From Bacteroides sp. (lineage in GTDB: Bacteria > Bacteroidota > Bacteroidia > Bacteroidales > Bacteroidaceae): 64,000 nucleotides of DNA. Positions 34,750-42,655 of the stretch are shown here, one piece after another; position 1 is the first letter of the stretch, and each line of letters opens with the position of its first letter. The position numbers and the translations under genes were made by a program. The notes beneath the pieces are model-generated. The model ran no database searches, was not told where the DNA came from, and saw only the letters and a program-made list of their open reading frames with translations. Where the stretch lies: positions 19,263-83,262 of the forward strand of contig JAGATY010000029.1 in the NCBI GenBank assembly GCA_017621035.1. The letters run 5' to 3'.

Positions 34750-37653
34750 ATGAGATTATCAAGATTAAAAGTACTCTTCCTTTTGATAGCTTTCATACTA
34801 CCCCTTTCGTCGTATGGACAGGGACTGAAGGCTTTTAAATTGAAGAATGGTCTTTCCGTATATATATGGGAAGATGACAGCAAATCCGATGTCTTCGGGT
34901 TGGTAGGAGTACGCGCCGGTTCTATCAACGAACCGGAAGCTTACACAGGTTTGGCACACTACTTGGAACATGTCATGTTCAAAGGTACAACCAAAATTGG
35001 CGCATTGAACTGGGCAGAAGAGGCTCCCATCTATCAGGAGATTATTGCTAAATATGACCAGATGGCCGAAGAGTCTGACCCTGCCAAGAAAGAGGCTATT
35101 GGTAAAGAGATTAACGAACTGACCATTAAGGCAGGAAAGTTGGGCGTTCCCAATGAGTACTCCAATCTGATGGAGAGCATGGGTGCGAAGGGAGTGAACG
35201 CGGGAACCTCCTATGACTTCACCTATTACCACAGTTCATTTCCTGCTTATCAAGTCAACAAATGGTTGGAAATCTCCTCTCAACGTTTCTTGAATCCGAT
35301 TTTCCGCTCTTTTCAATCAGAGTTAGAGACGGTTTATGAGGAATATAACCGTTCCCAGGACAATCAAATGCGTGTCTCCAGTCAGTTCGTGTTGCAGAAA
35401 GCGTTTGAGGGTCACCCCTACTCGCGCTCAGTAATCGGCCTTCCTGAACACTTGAAGAATCCGCGTTTGAGCAAACTCATCGACTTCTACAACGAATGGT
35501 ATGTGCCCGAAAACATGGTGCTCGTACTGGTGGGTAACATCAAAGCCCAGCAGATTACCGGACGTATCAATGCCTCTTTTGGTAGATTGCCTAAGAAACC
35601 GATGCCCGAACGCAAGGCTTATCCCGAACTGGAAATCAAAGGACGTACACAGTACACGGCCAAAGTAGGCGCCTATCCGCAAGTCAACCTCGTATTTAAA
35701 GGTGTTCCTGCCGGTCACCCGGATGAGACGGCATTGGAAATTGCCCTCTCCTTGTTAAATAATAGCAGTGAAACCGGTGCAATGGACAAACTGGTGTTGG
35801 ACGGAGAACTGACCAGTGCCGGTGCTTATCCGGTAACTTTCAGGGAGCAAGGTCGCACCTTCGTCTCTGCAATTCCACTCTATGATGAAAACCAGAAGAG
35901 GTTCGAATCTAACAAGAGTGCCGAGAAAAAGGTACTGGAAGCCATCAAGCAAATTGCAAACGGAGCATTCGAGGATTGGAAAATTGATGCCATCAAGGCT
36001 GAAATGTGCCGTCGCTTCGATTTGCAAATGGAGGAGAATGAGGACAAAGCTGAGATGCTGATGCAAGCATTCTACAACGAGCAAGATTTGGGCGAAGTGC
36101 TCAATCATAAGGACAAAGTCATGTCCATCACTGTAGAAGACATCAAGCGAGTTGCTAAGGAGTATCTCTCAGACAACTACCTCGCCATCTACATTGAAAA
36201 AGGCAAACCAGATAAAAGTAATAAGATTCAGAAGCCTGGGTACAAACCCGTAGAGCCGCCTGTTGGAAAGCAATCACTCTATGCTACACAGTTCAAGACC
36301 ATGCCGTTTGGCAAAGTGGCCGAGTCGTTTGTAGATTACAGCGAAGTTCAAAGCAAGAAGCTCAACGACCGTTCCATCATGTACTACACTCCCAACAAAG
36401 AGAACAACGTTTTCCAACTGGTGGTGCAATACGGAGTGGGCGAACGAGAGTTCCCCAAGCTTGGATTTGCAGCCAACCTTATGAACAACGCGGGCATCAT
36501 GGGAGCTTACGAACCGCAACAGTTGAAAGAAGAGTTAAGCCGTCTGAATGCAACCTGTCGCGTATCGGCTAGCGAAGACAACCTCTACATCATTATGGAA
36601 GGATATGAAGAGACACTGACCGAGGCCTGCCAATTGCTCTCCCGACAGATACTCATGCCCAAACTAGACGACAAGCAACTCAATCGCTTGAAGGGTTCAG
36701 AGTTGAGTTCGCGCCAGCAGCGCAAAGAGAATGTAAGTGTCCTTAGTGATGCCCTCCGCCAGTACATGTTGTATGGAGACAAATCTTCCTACATAAATGA
36801 ACTGACCGATAAGCAAATCTACGACCTGCAAATTGCCGAACTGACGGGTGACATTAACCGTGCTTCCAACTACGAAGCCAAAATCTTCTTTACCGGAACG
36901 TTACCTTTCGACCAGGCTTACGACATACTCAGCAAGAATCTTCCTTTGGTGGCTAACGAGCGTCCGTCCAACTCTCCGCAGGCGAAAGATATGCTTTCCG
37001 TTACCGAGAATACCGTCTACTTCCTGCCCAACAACGATGCCGAGCAGGCACAGATTCATCTTTACATCCCGATGCAAACAGCCGACAAGAAGGATGATGT
37101 GTTACGTGACGCCTTCAACCAATATTTTGGACTGGACTTTACCGGTATCGTGTTGCATGAAATTCGCGAGAAACGCTCCATGGCCTACACAGCTTATGCC
37201 TACGTAGGTACACAGGGAATAGCAGGAAAGGCCAGCTATCTGCAAGGCTACATCGGAACTCAGAACGACAAAGCTAATGAGGCGTTGGAGGTTTTGATGG
37301 GACTTGTAGCTGACATGCCTCAGAATTCAGAACGTATTGATAACATCAAAAGCTACTTGAGGCAAGAGATGTTGACCACCCATCCAAGCTTCCGCAGCAA
37401 GGCCATGCAACTGGTAAGCCTCGGATATCAAGGATACACTGACGATCCGGCCAAGGAAAATCTTGCCAAAGTAGATGCTTTGACCTTTGAAGATATTGTG
37501 AAGTTCTATGAAGAGAACATCAAAGGCAAGCCCTACGCCATAGCTATCATGGGTAATCCTAAGCAAATCGACGTCAAGAGATTGGAGAAATTCGGTAAAG
37601 TCATCAAACTGAACGAACGCCGACTCTTCAACAGCAAGGATACTTTCTTCTAA
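34750..37653 (+). CDS. M16 family zinc metallopeptidase (pitrilysin/PqqL type)
   Basis: Exported zinc peptidase of 967 residues, made of two M16 halves. Signal peptide MRLSRLKVLFLLIAFILPLSSYGQ. The inverted zinc motif HYLEH places His70, Glu73 and His74 in the catalytic N-terminal domain, with the distal Glu in the ELETVYEEYNRS segment. The C-terminal half is a catalytically silent M16_C pair with the usual LHEIREKRSMAYTAYAYVGTQG element. Such periplasmic clamshell enzymes degrade medium-size peptides. It ends at a strong terminator and is apparently transcribed alone, divergent from the sigma factor. Confidence 0.95.
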   Translation: MRLSRLKVLFLLIAFILPLSSYGQGLKAFKLKNGLSVYIWEDDSKSDVFGLVGVRAGSINEPEAYTGLAHYLEHVMFKGTTKIGALNWAEEAPIYQEIIAKYDQMAEESDPAKKEAIGKEINELTIKAGKLGVPNEYSNLMESMGAKGVNAGTSYDFTYYHSSFPAYQVNKWLEISSQRFLNPIFRSFQSELETVYEEYNRSQDNQMRVSSQFVLQKAFEGHPYSRSVIGLPEHLKNPRLSKLIDFYNEWYVPENMVLVLVGNIKAQQITGRINASFGRLPKKPMPERKAYPELEIKGRTQYTAKVGAYPQVNLVFKGVPAGHPDETALEIALSLLNNSSETGAMDKLVLDGELTSAGAYPVTFREQGRTFVSAIPLYDENQKRFESNKSAEKKVLEAIKQIANGAFEDWKIDAIKAEMCRRFDLQMEENEDKAEMLMQAFYNEQDLGEVLNHKDKVMSITVEDIKRVAKEYLSDNYLAIYIEKGKPDKSNKIQKPGYKPVEPPVGKQSLYATQFKTMPFGKVAESFVDYSEVQSKKLNDRSIMYYTPNKENNVFQLVVQYGVGEREFPKLGFAANLMNNAGIMGAYEPQQLKEELSRLNATCRVSASEDNLYIIMEGYEETLTEACQLLSRQILMPKLDDKQLNRLKGSELSSRQQRKENVSVLSDALRQYMLYGDKSSYINELTDKQIYDLQIAELTGDINRASNYEAKIFFTGTLPFDQAYDILSKNLPLVANERPSNSPQAKDMLSVTENTVYFLPNNDAEQAQIHLYIPMQTADKKDDVLRDAFNQYFGLDFTGIVLHEIREKRSMAYTAYAYVGTQGIAGKASYLQGYIGTQNDKANEALEVLMGLVADMPQNSERIDNIKSYLRQEMLTTHPSFRSKAMQLVSLGYQGYTDDPAKENLAKVDALTFEDIVKFYEENIKGKPYAIAIMGNPKQIDVKRLEKFGKVIKLNERRLFNSKDTFF

Positions 37654-37705
37654 ATTCATCTTTTCATCTTCCAAAGATTTCCCTCTTTCGGAAGCCACTC
37701 GTCAA

Positions 37706-37740
37706 CGGCTCTGTCCCACTCCGGGCAGAGCCGTTTCTGT
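37706..37740 (+). terminator. Terminator of the M16 peptidase gene
   Basis: CGGCTCTG (37706-37713) pairs with CAGAGCCG (37726-37733), followed by TTTCTGTTT. Confidence 0.85.
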
Positions 37741-37839
37741 TTCCGAAGCGCCCTTTCTTCAATCTTTTCCCTGTCAGGATTCTTTATTTCTAGGTTGATA
37801 CTCTCATTTTCGAAATTCCCCCTTCAAAACGTCATTTTG

Positions 37840-37931
37840 TCTTCGTCCAACCAAGACACTGTCTTCGTCCAACCAAAAGGCCCTTTTCGTACAACGAAGA
37901 CACCCTTTTCGTACAACCAACAGAAAACTGC
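37840..37931. repeat. Tandem repeat array D, period exactly 22 bp
   Basis: Four units with CGTCCAACCAA or CGTACAAC cores at 37844, 37866, 37888 and 37910, exactly 22 apart. It lies between the M16 terminator and the promoter of the caspase operon. Confidence 0.8.
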
Positions 37932-38008
37932 CTTTCAACCCCCTATAATAATATATAAGGTGTAAAAGCCCGTTTCATCCCATGTAAAATGTTTTTCCAT
38001 CCGATAAA

Positions 38009-38040
38009 GTTGCAAGTATCAACCTGTTTTCATACTTTTG
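38009..38040 (+). promoter_or_regulatory. Promoter of the LPP20-DUF4384-caspase operon
   Basis: GTTG (38009-38012), 20-base spacer, TACTTTTG (38033-38040). Transcription would start near 38047, which gives an unusually long leader of about 265 bases before the first ATG at 38313. Confidence 0.65.
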
Positions 38041-38113
38041 CCATCAGAATGAAGAAGCGTCTCCATTCAATACATAAGAGATTTATTAGTAAGAAGCGTA
38101 GTGCTTTATTCTT

Positions 38114-38312
38114 GTCGACGAAAACCTGAGAAACTTTCGATAGATACTCAAGAATGGCATTTTGCGGTTCTCGCGCTATATGGCGCGGGTCTGCTGTCCA
38201 TACAGAGTATCAGGTTTTCTCAGGACCTTCGTTGACGAATGGCACGCAGTTCCGCGCTTTCGTTTTTATAAAACCATCCTGAGGAACTGGGGATGAATAG
38301 GAGAAAACCTGA
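38114..38312 (+). promoter_or_regulatory. Structured 5' leader with alternative pairing over the ribosome-binding site (candidate riboswitch)
   Basis: Domain I is a long multi-stem arm: GTCGACGAA (38114-38122) with TTCGTTGAC (38228-38236), CCTGAGAAA (38125-38133) with TTTCTCAGG (38216-38224), GATACTC (38143-38149) with GAGTATC (38205-38211), and a tip hairpin CGCGC/GCGCG (38172-38187). Domain II pairs CAGTTCC (38247-38253) with GGAACTG (38283-38289). The strand TCAGGTTTTCTC (38210-38221) is also a perfect 12-base complement of GAGAAAACCTGA (38301-38312), which includes part of the AGGAG and abuts the ATG. The two pairings exclude each other. No known riboswitch class is recognised. The pairing is seen; switching is inferred. 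Confidence 0.6.
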
Positions 38313-38975
38313 ATGAAACGTTATCTATTACTGCTGGTAATGGCTGCAACTGTGGGAACAAGCGTTGCACAGACCGCTAAAGAAATGGCCGAGAAACGCA
38401 AAGAAGTAATGAGTATGTCGAAAGAAGAAATGAGTGCCAAAGCATCGAAGGCCGCTGAAGAAGAGGCTAAGAGGTATGAAAAAGAGGGCTGGAAAGTTGC
38501 CCCCGGTTCACTTCCACTGAAGGCACAACTGGACAAGTCGTATGCCATACAGCAACAATACGATGAGAACTTTGAATCAAAATTCGTTATGGGTCAAGCC
38601 ATCAGTGTAGGTTCTACCTACGATGCCGCCCGCATGCAAGCAGTTGAACTGGCCAAACAAGAGTTGGCGGGTATGATTGGAAGCGTCATCACAGCCCAGA
38701 CCGAAACAGCTATAGCCAACAAACAACTCTCTAACGAAGAGGCAGTTTCCATCACTCAAACCATCCAGAAGAGTCGGAACCAGGTTGCTCAACGCATCGG
38801 CAAGGTGATTGTTGCCGTTGAACTCTATCGCGACAATGAAGCAGGAAAGGAAGTGCTCGTGAGAATCGCCTACAACATGGACAATGCCAAGCGTATTGCC
38901 CTTGAAACCATGCGTGAGGAACTTACCAAGATGCTGGACAATCTGAACAAGAAACTGGAAGAGTTGATGCAATGA
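38313..38975 (+). CDS. Exported LPP20-like coiled-coil protein
   Basis: Periplasmic protein of 220 residues. Signal peptide MKRYLLLLVMAATVGTSVAQ, then a charged helical stretch (~21-65, KEMAEKRKEVMSMSKEEMSAKASKAAEEEAKRYEKEGW), then an LPP20/DUF-like alpha+beta region (GQAISVGSTYDAARMQAVELAKQELAGMIGSVI) and a second long helix at the C-terminus (LTKMLDNLNKKLEELMQ). No catalytic motif. Its stop overlaps the next gene in an ATGA junction. Together with the DUF4384 and caspase-fold proteins it forms a cell-envelope module. The function is unknown. Its translation may be set by the upstream leader. Confidence 0.85.
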   Translation: MKRYLLLLVMAATVGTSVAQTAKEMAEKRKEVMSMSKEEMSAKASKAAEEEAKRYEKEGWKVAPGSLPLKAQLDKSYAIQQQYDENFESKFVMGQAISVGSTYDAARMQAVELAKQELAGMIGSVITAQTETAIANKQLSNEEAVSITQTIQKSRNQVAQRIGKVIVAVELYRDNEAGKEVLVRIAYNMDNAKRIALETMREELTKMLDNLNKKLEELMQ

Positions 38976-39922
38976 TAACTGTGTCGGTCATGAATCTTTC
39001 GCCCCACTTCTTCCGACGGGCAACCACTCTCCTACTCTTTCTGCTGCCGCTTTCCTGCTTCAAAGGCAAGGTCTCTGCACAGGAAGTACGGGACATCTGT
39101 GGGCAATACACCTACTATGCTCCGGAGAACGTCACCCTGGAACAGGCACGTCGCACCGCTCTGCAACGTGCCAAGCTATCTGCTCTGGCCGATGAGTTTG
39201 GTACGCGCATCGCACAAAACAACGTTACCCGTGTGAAGAACGAAAACGGTCAGTCGGACATTTCCTTCCTCTCCTTGGGAGGGAGTGAGGTGAAAGGTGA
39301 GTGGTTGACAGATTCCGGTACGCCCCGATACGATATCAGCTACCAAGATAACACACTGATAGTTACCGCTTCGGTTTGCGGAACAGCACGCGAACTTGCC
39401 TCCTTGCAAGCCTGTTTCACGGCCTCTCTTTTAAGGGGAACGGCAGAAAATCCCATTGAAAGCAGCGACTTTAACGATGGAGAAAACCTCTTTCTTCGTT
39501 TTCAATCTCCCGAAAGTGGCTATCTGGCCGTCTACTTGGCCGATGCTTCAGGCAATGTTTACTGTTTGTTGCCCTATCGCCGATGCAAGCAGGGACGCTT
39601 CCCCATTCAGGCCAATCGGGAATATCTTCTCTTCTCCAAAACTTTTGCGACCGATGACGAGGAGCGGAAGTTGACCGATCAGTATCGGCTCTATACGGAG
39701 AAAGAGAGTGAAATAAACCATCTCTACATCATCTTCTCCCCACAATCATTCATCAAAGCCAACGACCATCACAATCGTAGCAAGCAACTTCGAGGAATGG
39801 AATTGCCACGAGAACTGTCGTTCAAACGCTTCCAAGAGTGGCTTACCCGCAACAAACTGGCCAATGACGGCCTACAAACCGAGATTAAAGACATAACCAT
39901 CAATAAGCATTCATGCCCATGA
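38972..39922 (+). CDS. DUF4384 domain exported protein
   Basis: 316 residues. The N-terminus has a hydrophobic export segment (LLLFLLPLSCFKGKVSAQ). Residues ~35-140 again resemble LPP20 (GQYTYYAPENVTLEQARRTALQRAKLSALADEFG), so the first two genes may share an ancient domain. Residues ~155-260 match the DUF4384 beta-sandwich (DGENLFLRFQSPESGYLAVYLADASGNVYCLLPY). DUF4384 proteins are often encoded with caspase-like or kinase proteins. It is linked by ATGA overlaps at both ends (38972-38975 and 39919-39922), so all three proteins are translationally coupled and probably made in fixed ratio. Confidence 0.85.
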   Translation: MITVSVMNLSPHFFRRATTLLLFLLPLSCFKGKVSAQEVRDICGQYTYYAPENVTLEQARRTALQRAKLSALADEFGTRIAQNNVTRVKNENGQSDISFLSLGGSEVKGEWLTDSGTPRYDISYQDNTLIVTASVCGTARELASLQACFTASLLRGTAENPIESSDFNDGENLFLRFQSPESGYLAVYLADASGNVYCLLPYRRCKQGRFPIQANREYLLFSKTFATDDEERKLTDQYRLYTEKESEINHLYIIFSPQSFIKANDHHNRSKQLRGMELPRELSFKRFQEWLTRNKLANDGLQTEIKDITINKHSCP

Positions 39923-41292
39923 AAAGAGAGTTACTTACCATCTTGCTCCTGCTGAGTTGCACTATCGGCCTGCAGGCGCAACGATTCTCCTACAGCTACA
40001 ATAGTGTCAACTTCAAGTGTAAGTTGAAGGACGGAACGGTCTGCATCACCGGTTTCGACCGTAATGTGGCAGACGTCATTGTTCCGGCCTTTGTTTCCTA
40101 TCGTGGCAAGAACTATCCGGTAGTTATGGTAGATACATACATCAGTGGCGATAACTACTCCACCATCACTCTGATGCTTGAAGAAGGAATCCGAGAAATT
40201 GCCAACTACTGCTTCATCGAGTTCAGAAAACTGCAAACCGTGGTACTGCCCAACAGCATCCAAGTAGTTGGCAAGAATGCCTTTGCAAAGGCGGAAGAGA
40301 TTAGCAACTTCCAGGTTTCGGAGCAAGTAGGCCAAATGATTTTTGGTCCGGAGTGGAGTGTAGATACCGCTTCCGGCCATTCACAAGCTGCTTTGGCAAC
40401 AGTCACCTCCCCGACTCCTCCGGAAGTAGAAAAACAAATCGCTCAGTCAAAGCACACCTTATATAATATAAATAAGGTGGAAGAGAGCGAGGAAGTGGAT
40501 GTCGACACCGACATACCCAAAGCCCGACGTGAGAACGAGTATAGCTTTGCAGTCATCATTGCCAATGAGAAGTACGATGTAGAGAGCCCTGTAGAGTTTG
40601 CCATCAACGATGGAAGAGTGTTTAAAGCATACTGTCAACAACTGTTCGGAATGCCGGAAGAAAACATCCGACTGCTGGAGAATGCTTCATATATGCAAAT
40701 CAAACGTACCATGGAGTGGCTCAAAAGAGTGACCAAAGCCTATGCCGGAGTTTGTAAAGTCTACCTCTATTATGCAGGCCACGGCATGCCGGATGAGAAA
40801 CAACGTACTGCTTACTTGCTACCAACCGACGGTTATGCTTCGGACATCACTGTCTCGGGGTACAGTCTGAAGGAGTTGTATGCCCTACTGGGAGCACTTC
40901 CAGCCGAGTCGGTGACAGTGTTTTTAGACGCTTGTTTCAGTGGCTTGAAACGAGATGGAGCTGCCATTCTTGCAGCAAGAAGTGTGGCAATAGAGCCTGA
41001 AGAGGAGGTTTTGTCGGGAAAGGTCATGGTCTTCTCTGCAACATCGGAGGCCGAAACAGCCTATGCCTACAAGCGGAAGGGACATGGAATGTTCACCTAT
41101 TTCCTGCTCAAAAAGCTGAAAGAGTCGCGCGGGAACATCACCTATGGAGAACTTTCGGACTACATTCGTACGGAAGTGATGCGTAAATCGCTCACACTTA
41201 ACGATAAGGAGCAAACACCCACCGTAAGCGTTGCTCCAACCTTGGAATCAACTTGGAAACATATCAACTTTAATATTAACCATAAAAAGTAA
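39919..41292 (+). CDS. Exported caspase-fold (C14) peptidase with N-terminal leucine-rich-repeat-like domain
   Basis: 457 residues. Signal peptide MKRELLTILLLLSCTIGLQAQ. Residues ~25-125 look like a BspA-type LRR_5 fragment (GIREIANYCFIEFRKLQTVVLPNSIQVVGKNAF). After a linker, residues ~205-440 form a caspase domain (YSFAVIIANEKYD...) with the catalytic dyad His288 in YYAGHGMP and Cys339 in FLDACFSG. Prokaryotic members (metacaspase/paracaspase-like) often cut after Arg or Lys. The export signal is notable, because most bacterial caspases act in the cytosol. ATG codons lie at 39913 and 39919; the latter is chosen because it makes an ATGA overlap identical to the previous junction. Confidence 0.9.
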   Translation: MKRELLTILLLLSCTIGLQAQRFSYSYNSVNFKCKLKDGTVCITGFDRNVADVIVPAFVSYRGKNYPVVMVDTYISGDNYSTITLMLEEGIREIANYCFIEFRKLQTVVLPNSIQVVGKNAFAKAEEISNFQVSEQVGQMIFGPEWSVDTASGHSQAALATVTSPTPPEVEKQIAQSKHTLYNINKVEESEEVDVDTDIPKARRENEYSFAVIIANEKYDVESPVEFAINDGRVFKAYCQQLFGMPEENIRLLENASYMQIKRTMEWLKRVTKAYAGVCKVYLYYAGHGMPDEKQRTAYLLPTDGYASDITVSGYSLKELYALLGALPAESVTVFLDACFSGLKRDGAAILAARSVAIEPEEEVLSGKVMVFSATSEAETAYAYKRKGHGMFTYFLLKKLKESRGNITYGELSDYIRTEVMRKSLTLNDKEQTPTVSVAPTLESTWKHINFNINHKK

Positions 41293-41297
41293 TTCGT

Positions 41298-41929
41298 ATG
41301 AAAAAGCTTAGTTTAGTTTTTGCACTATTATTGATGTGCATGTGTGCAACCGCACAAATCACTTGGAACGTAAAAGCCGGTGTAGGTATTGCAACTCTAT
41401 CAGGTCTTAACGACGAGGGAAGCAAGAAAATGAAGTTCGGATGGAAAGTCGGCGTTGGTATCGAGAAGCCTCTTGCTGCTAATTGGCTTATCATGCCGTC
41501 GCTCGAATTAAGCAGAAAGGCAGTGGTTGGGAGTCTAAATATAGTGAATACAGTTATGAAGATAACGTCACTCTTAATTACTTGCAACTACCCATCCTGG
41601 GTGCTTATCGCACAAGATTGAGTGATGAGTTCAATCTTACCCTAAAGGCCGGTCCATACTTTGCCTATGCTCTGTCCGGTGACGATGAGTGGAGTGACAG
41701 TGATGGAGACAGTGGAAGTATTGATATATTTAGTTCAGATTTTGAAGGTGAAGGTGTTGAAGCTTCACGTTTTGACTTTGGTTTAGCATTGGGAGCCGAT
41801 GTGGAGTACCATCGTTTTGTAGTGGGCGTTGAAGCTGAGTTCGGCTTTATTCCTTTCGTAAAGAATACAGAAGACAACATGAAGATTCGCAACATTTCAG
41901 CTTACATCACTGTAGGTTATAAGTTCTAA
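41298..41929 (+). pseudogene. Frameshifted outer-membrane beta-barrel (porin family) gene
   Basis: Two overlapping frames together make one protein of the OMP_b-brl_2/PorT-like class. The first gives the signal peptide MKKLSLVFALLLMCMCATAQ and ITWNVKAGVGIATL...PSLELSRK. The second resumes GSGWESKYSEYSYEDNVTLNYLQLPILGAYRTR and ends in a barrel strand (AYITVGYKF). The break lies at 41517-41521 (AGCAGAAAGGCAGT); one extra G would restore ...SRKGSGW. This is a single-base deletion or a sequencing error. The gene is 5 bases after the caspase gene and probably was the fourth member of that operon. Confidence 0.8.
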
Positions 41930-41944
41930 TTGAGAAAATAAAGA

Positions 41945-41985
41945 AAAGAGCCGCAATCGCTTGTATGCAGGGATTGCGGCTCTTT
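41945..41985. terminator. Bidirectional terminator of the caspase operon and TRIC gene
   Basis: Perfect 14-bp stem AAAGAGCCGCAATC (41945-41958) / GATTGCGGCTCTTT (41972-41985). T runs follow on both strands. Confidence 0.9.
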
Positions 41986-41990
41986 GTTTT

Positions 41991-42614
41991 TTATTTCGTT
42001 TCCTCCGATTCTCCGGATAGGATGGGTAGGCAGATTTGGAACTTGACAGCAAGTATTCGGACAATGAAGACGGTGGAACCTGCGGTTATTTGACAAATGT
42101 ATGGTTCCAGACCAATGAGAGAACACACCCAGTAGAACATACCACCCACCACACAAGCCATGGCGTAGATTTCCTTTCGGAAGATTAAAGGAATCTCATT
42201 GATAAAGACATCGCGGAACACACCTCCGGCCGCGCCGGTAATACTACCCATAATTATGGCTACCCAGAACGGATAACCGAGGGAAAGACTCTTACCCACG
42301 CCTACCACGGTAAACAGTGCAAGACCTATGCTGTCGAAGATAAAGAAGGTGTTATGCATGTGGATGAGGAACTTCCCGAACAAGATAACCCACAACAAAG
42401 CCAAACCGGTACATATCAAATACATGGGGTCGGTCATCCATCCGGGCGTTACATCGAGCAACAAGTCGCGAATGGTACCTCCGCCAATTGCAGTAACAAA
42501 ACCAACTACGTATGCACCAAACCAGTCGAAACGTTTGGCCGAAGCCAGTCGAATGCCGCTGATGGCGAAGGCAAAGGTGCCGATAAAATCGAGAATCTGT
42601 ACAAATGTAGGCAT
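41991..42614 (-). CDS. Trimeric intracellular cation (TRIC) channel family protein
   Basis: Inner-membrane protein of 207 residues with about seven hydrophobic helices arranged as two inverted three-helix repeats plus one. Conserved glycine-rich signatures are visible: FDWFGAYVVGFVTAIGGGTIRDLLLD in repeat one and GSITGAAGGVFRDVFINEIP in repeat two, as in UPF0126/YadS. Prokaryotic TRIC proteins form trimeric potassium-permeable channels. Two bidirectional features enclose it: the terminator at its 3' end and, 41 bases upstream, the end of a glycosyltransferase gene on the same strand. Confidence 0.92.
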   Translation of the reverse strand: MPTFVQILDFIGTFAFAISGIRLASAKRFDWFGAYVVGFVTAIGGGTIRDLLLDVTPGWMTDPMYLICTGLALLWVILFGKFLIHMHNTFFIFDSIGLALFTVVGVGKSLSLGYPFWVAIIMGSITGAAGGVFRDVFINEIPLIFRKEIYAMACVVGGMFYWVCSLIGLEPYICQITAGSTVFIVRILAVKFQICLPILSGESEETK

Positions 42615-42655
42615 GTCTTCAGTTGTTATTTACGGGCAAAGTAACGAATAAATAA

